Shown one piece after another: positions 60,001 to 64,000 of a stretch of 64,000 nucleotides of DNA (position 1 is its first letter; each line of letters begins with the position of its first letter). The stretch comes from Bolinopsis microptera (taxonomy: Eukaryota; Ctenophora; Tentaculata; Lobata; Bolinopsidae). A program made the position numbers and the translations under genes. The stretch lies in assembly GCF_026151205.1 (NCBI RefSeq), contig NC_087084.1, positions 7,737,394 to 7,801,393 of the forward strand. The letters run 5' to 3'. The notes beneath the pieces were generated by a model, which worked only from the letters and a program-made list of their open reading frames with translations, did not search any database and was not told the origin of the DNA.

Positions 60001-63000
60001 ACGCACCTAGAGAATATAGTTGTGACAATATCTCCACCCTTAACATTAAATAGACGCACCTAGAGAATATAGTTGTGACAATATCTCCACCCTTAACATT
60101 AAGTAGACGCACCTAGAGAATATAGTTGTGACAATATCTCCACCCTTAACATTAAGTAGACGCACCTAGAGAATATAGTTGTGACAATATCTCCACCCTT
60201 AACATTAAGTAGACGCACCTAGAGAATATAGTTGTGACAATATCTCCACCCTTAACATTAAGTAGACGCACCTAGAGAATATAGTTGTGACAATATCTCC
60301 ACCTATCAGTTATTTAGAATATATATTCGCATTTATTTTTTTAAGTTTTATAGTTTTTCAGAGTTAATCATCACATATAGACAGCATGAGAGTAGGCCTG
60401 GCCATCTCGAAGTGATAATATCTCCACCCTTAACATTAAGTAGACGCACCTAGAGAATATAGTTGTGACAATATCTCCACCCTTAACATTAAGTAGACGC
60501 ACCTAGAGAATATAGTTGTGACAATATCTCCACCCTTAACATTAAGTAGACGCAACCCTCCATCTTCCGTCTCCACTAACATTTGTCCTTCACCCGTTCT
60601 CTTCATACGGTACACCTAACCGAAGGTGTGGGTTATTAGTCAGAAGTTGGTGTTTACAATAAAAAGGTAAAGTAAAGTAAAGCTTTTTTTTATCATAACA
60701 TTACGTCATGTTATAATCTTTTTTAAACGTACGTTGTACATAATACGTTTATTTTTACGACTGGTGTTGGATCGGCTACCAGACAACTGAACCCAATTTA
60801 GACAACTTAGACTAACCTTAACTCTAACCCTAACCCTAACCAATTAAGCTGATTGGTTAGTGGGAACTAGGTTCAATTGGGTTAGTTGTCGGTCACCCGT
60901 TGGATCTGTCTAAAATTCTAAAATTATAATGAAGTGGGTAAAACTGCTAGATAACCATTATAAACAAGAAATTAGGATAGGGTCCATGGCAGGAACAGGG
61001 TCTAATATCAATTATCGGTTTAGTCGAACTGATATCACAAATAGTGTCTAGTGACAGGAAGGTACCCCAGAAAATATTCTGTACCTCAGAAAATTTTCTG
61101 TACCTCAGAAAATATTCTGCACCTCAGAAAATATTCTGTTCCTCAGATTATATTCTGTACCTAATAAAATAAAATAGTCTGTACCACAGAAAATATTCTG
61201 TACCTCAGAAAATATTCTGTACCTCAGAAAATATTCTGTATATCAGAAAATAGTCTGTACCTCAGAAAATAGTCTGTACCTCAGAAAATAGTCTGTACCT
61301 CAGAAAATATTCTGTACCTCATAAAATAAAACAGTCTGTACCTCAGAAAATATTCTGTACCTCAGAAAATATTCTGTACCTCAAAAAAATATTCTGTATA
61401 TCAGAAAATAGTCTGTACCTCAGAAAATAGTCTGTATCTCAGAAAATAGTCTGTACCTCACAAAATATTCTGTACCTCACAAAATAGTCTGTACCTCAGA
61501 CTCTAAGAAAAATAGTCTGTATACGTCAGAAAATAGTCTGTACCTCAGAATATAGACTGTACCTCAGAAAATATTCTGTACCTCAGAAAATATTCTGTAC
61601 CTCAGAAATTATTCTGTACCTCAGAAAATAGTCTGTACCTCAGAAAATAGTCTGTACCTCAGAAAATAGTCTGTACCTCAGACAATAGTGTGTACCTCAG
61701 AAAATATTCTGTACCTCAGAAAATAGTCTGTACCTCAGAAAATAGTCTGTTAACGAGACTGTCCACTTGGTAGAGGTTCCAAACTTTGACGCTGTATTTG
61801 GTGCAGTAAGCCAGGCTGTTCCTGTCCAAAACACGGAGGTTTGTCATTCTGTCCCCTGTCATGATGTTGTACACCTAAACAGTTATATCGTCAGAATTAT
61901 ATCCGTCATCTTTTAATATTATCTTATTCCCTTCAATTTGAGACCAAGAAGCTATTCCATAAAACCTAAAAGTTTCAGGAAATATTCCGCTAAACCAGAG
62001 TTAATAATAAGCTAGACGGTAGAAATGCTCGCCATTCAACATCAAATTTGTTCTAAATTATTTATCAGTATACCTCTTCCATAGAACTTAGTCGGATAAC
62101 TTTAATGGTCTTGTCAAGACTGATCGTAATCAGCAGTCCTATCCCAGTGTGAACCTCCAGCCCTGTCAACTTAGCCTAAAAATAAATCGTAGAAACATAA
62201 ATGTTTTGTTTATGTTTGGATCTTCCGAGCACGATATCATTGAAGGATCTTTAACCTTTTAAAGTTTTAACGATAGTACATCTAAATTTGAAAATAAGTC
62301 TCCAAATATACCTGATGTGCCTTCAGTCGGTGGAAATTTTGGTGGGTTGCTGTGCTCCAAATGTTTACTGTACCATCTTGATGACCTGTGGATTTGTTAA
62401 CTTTGAGAGGAATCGCAGCTTTAACTCATAAGAAAGTTTACCAAAATTGAAATTGTAAACCCCGAATTTATAATCATAGTAATTAAATCATTCATTCAGT
62501 ATAGATCTCGTTTAAGTCTAAGTGTACAGCTATACTGCTGTCGCTGAGATGAATTTAAAGTCTAGATATACGCTATTACCGGTAATGGTGTAGTCCATGG
62601 CATTGTAGAGGGTGCACTGGGTGATGGTCGAGCAGGTGTCGGTCCTGATGAGGTTCTTAACTATGTAGGTGTTTGCGTCTACTATCGACACCAGTGTCTC
62701 CGCTGCTATAACAACCTTTTCGAGAGTAATAACACAGTAAACATTTAGCAATAAGTTGTTGCTAAAACTAAACATTAACTCATTAAGAATCGGTGCTGAA
62801 TATTTCGCCACTTAATAATAATAAACTAATTTTCTGTTAACTTGTAATGATGTAAAAACTTACCTGAGAGGACTTCTCGTTAATTGTAATACACGTCACC
62901 CACTGATCACCTAGACTCGGGTTAAACGATTGGCCCCGCTCCAAGTTCATTCTGATCACTTCGGAAAGCGGATTCTTCTTCTCCCCCTTCCGCTCCTCTC

Positions 63001-63511
63001 TAAAACACCACACGTTGACCTCGCTGATGCCGCCCAGGAGGATGTCTTTGTTGAAGGGATTGTAAACTGGATATGTGGCAGGTTTTACGAGTTCAAATGC
63101 GGCCACCTCTACAAGAGTAGGCACGCTAGTGTAAACTCGGAGTTTACCATCTCCGCACAGAGCCACGCCGATCATCAAACTGTTCACGATTATGAAGCTG
63201 TTTATTCGGTACTGCAGCTTCACTTTGCAGTTTTTGTGTTGAACTGTGTTCCAGATGTGAACGATTGATTTCGAGGACAAGCTTTGGACGGCTATGAATG
63301 TCTCACCGCCAAAACTTGTTGTTGCTGCAAGGTAATCGATCGCGTGATTGAAATTGAACGTTTTTCTGAGCTGGAGCCCCGAAGTCGATGAAATGCTGTA
63401 TAAGGGATCCATGTGCATTGCTTGGAGATCGATTTTGGTATTTTTCCATGACCAAACTTTTTCATCAGTCAAAAGGGTCGAAATATTTCTTTCTTTCGAA
63501 TCCTCGTTCAT
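54037..63511 (-). CDS. WD40 half of a WDR87/WDR97-like ciliary protein, 14 exons
   Basis: 753 residues of WD-repeat propellers. Exons: 62864-63511, 62580-62715, 62312-62385, 62074-62175, 61734-61874, 60503-60615, 56835-56905, 56449-56552, 55721-55900, 55422-55524, 55088-55214, 54857-54929, 54428-54557, 54037-54296; all phases agree. WD-type strands include KSIVHIWNTV, VNVWCF, GHQDGTVNIWSTATH, DKTIKVIRL, YSVKVWNLYQ, LVGTAEGQLIVTDG and EDYFMKLWDN. The last exon ends RRKRR then TGA. Large propellers followed by a long C-terminal region fit the WDR87/WDR97 group, linked to sperm tail and cilium; the exact orthologue is uncertain. An X-box-like site lies about 207 bp upstream of the ATG. Introns 5, 6 and 8 contain arrays made of this gene's own splice junctions. 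Confidence 0.85.
54700..54850. repeat. Low-complexity CCCC/CCAGATGATC repeat in WD gene intron 12
   Basis: Poly-C tract and four to five degenerate copies of ACCAGATGATCNTCCCC just downstream of exon 12's donor. Confidence 0.8.
55860..56240. repeat. Exon 9 acceptor region of the WD gene in three copies, separated by GTAACC units
   Basis: On the minus strand, ttttacag/GCATACCTTGG...CCACCGCTA occurs three times: in real exon 9 (from 55900) and as 37-nt exon-like pieces at 55997-56033 and 56168-56204. Each extra piece is followed by gt (gtaact, gttact) belonging to GTAACC-family repeats. Each is therefore bounded by plausible splice sites. Confidence 0.9.
57732..57795. repeat. Short 11-bp repeat (GTAACACCTRR)
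   Basis: About five copies of GTAACACCTGG/GTAACACCTAA in WD gene intron 6. Confidence 0.75.
58560..59165. repeat. About 200-bp unit repeated three times
   Basis: Starts GAGAGGGCT...TTTTGATTTTAGTAC and ends in ATAGTGAGGACAGAATC; copies begin near 58565, 58768 and 58967, with several substitutions between them. It lies in WD gene intron 6. No coding content seen. Confidence 0.88.
59865..60553. repeat. 53-bp array made from the exon 6 donor of the WD gene
   Basis: About eight near-identical 53-bp units at 59865-60302 and nearly three more at 60419-60553, split by about 115 bp of unique sequence. On the minus strand the unit is the last 48 or so bases of exon 6 plus the donor (CTCTAG/gtgcgt). 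The donor itself is the beginning of the next unit. Confidence 0.95.
60779..60895. repeat. Inverted repeat around a telomere-like CCCTAA tract
   Basis: ACAACTGAACCCAATT at about 60782 pairs with AATTGGGTTAGTTGT at about 60876. Between them lies CTAACCCTAACCCTAACC, about three telomere-type units. Probably a small element or a repaired break. Confidence 0.55.
61063..61749. repeat. 19-bp array made from the exon 5 donor of the WD gene
   Basis: About 36 units of CTGTACCTCAGAAAATAKT. On the minus strand each is ACTATTTTCTGAG/gtacag, identical to the end of exon 5 and its splice donor at 61734. Variants include ATATCAG and deletions. Confidence 0.95.
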
Positions 63512-64000
63512 TGTTAGATTGTTGAAATCGTACTTTGTCTGTTTCGCTAATCGTTCCTTCTCAATTGTCTAAGCCTAACATATCTGTTCAGTGTTTCTAA
63601 TTTTGTAACATAATGAAATAATGAACAATCATCAATCTAAATTGTATGTGATATAACGAACTAAAATGCGAACTGTGTCTGTGACTTGGCTGAATTCGTA
63701 TGCACGATTACGCGCGGTTGACATAGCAACACGTTATAGCACACGTGATATTGCATAAGGCGCGCGTTTAATGTTAAAATATCCCGGGCCCGTGATCATA
63801 TATATACTGTTTGTCAAGTGTTGTAACCTTATCAGACTTTATTTGGGCGTAAATAACGTATACGCTGGTTGCTGGAGGGCTCAACGTCCACATATTAATG
63901 TCCGCCCAAATTAAACTTAAAAGCTTAAAGTCCAGCTAACTGTTCCAAATAATATCAGATAAAGTAGTTTAAGTTATGATCTGAAAATCAGATTATTGTA
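63512..64000. other. 5' flank of the WD gene
   Basis: Contains the X-box-like site (63717-63730) and, at 63823-63920, a MITE-like inverted repeat related to 39951-40050. No other gene seen. Confidence 0.5.
63717..63730 (-). promoter_or_regulatory. X-box-like (RFX) site upstream of the WD gene
   Basis: GTTGACATAGCAAC: two half sites around AT, one mismatch from the RFX X-box consensus (RYYNYYATRRNRAC). It lies about 207 bp before the start codon of a ciliary-type WD gene, the usual distance for RFX targets. Confidence 0.5.

Noticed and set aside
60818-60842. Chromosome end marked by CCCTAA repeats
   Set aside because: Only about three units, flanked by gene sequence on both sides; interstitial.
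1-64000. tRNA, rRNA or snRNA genes
   Set aside because: Looked for cloverleaf A/B boxes and conserved rRNA/snRNA words by eye and saw none. A covariance-model scan would be decisive.

Overview
This is a piece of an animal nuclear genome. It is AT-rich, and every recognisable gene is split by many introns (GT...AG, with gtaagt and gttagt donors common). The gene content is metazoan: a lipocalin, a 7TM receptor pair of the GPR157/cAMP-receptor-like kind, an ankyrin protein, an EF-hand protein and a ciliary-type WD-repeat protein. The transposons (CR1/Jockey-like LINE, RTE-like LINE, Penelope-like elements, hAT-type MITEs) are those of an invertebrate. I cannot name the species. I assembled the gene models by hand; exon phases agree at every junction except one, described below.

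Layout, left to right. 1-3023 (-): LINE with a CCCH-finger ORF1 and an endonuclease/RT ORF2 running off the left edge. 3024-7924: non-coding. 7925-8792: about 124 copies of a 7-bp repeat. 8935-14875 (+): five-exon EF-hand gene with a Penelope-like fragment in intron 1 (-) and another in intron 4 (+). 17126-19424 (+): six-exon lipocalin gene. 21156-27525: exact-looking tandem duplication (unit 3187 bp) of the 3' half of a ten-exon ankyrin gene that starts at 30002 (-). 31575-34213: 11-bp minisatellite with a 220-bp higher-order period, then a 1.4-kb foldback element flanked by TTAA. 37702-41134 and 42621-49221 (+): two paralogous receptors, head to tail. 49996-63511 (-): WD-repeat gene in 16 exons. 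Its WD40 half ends at a TGA that overlaps, as ATGA, the ATG of the following 1266-codon half.

The most unusual signal is a pattern. Many tandem arrays here are built from exon-intron junctions. A 19-bp array and a 53-bp array in the WD gene each repeat the last bases of an exon plus its splice donor. A 69-bp unit in receptor 2 repeats a donor four times. The acceptor of WD exon 9 with 37 nt of exon is repeated three times, and the two extra copies are closed by GT donors supplied by a GTAACC repeat. Receptor 2 intron 6 carries a duplicated donor and a triplicated acceptor, and the tail of receptor 2 seeded a 41-bp array. One GTAACC/ACCAG 19-bp family recurs in introns of three genes, in several cases starting exactly at the donor. 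This looks like a process that multiplies splice sites or creates intron sequence.

The genes do not form an operon-like unit. The receptors and the WD gene converge. The WD gene carries an X-box-like site upstream, which fits a ciliary role.
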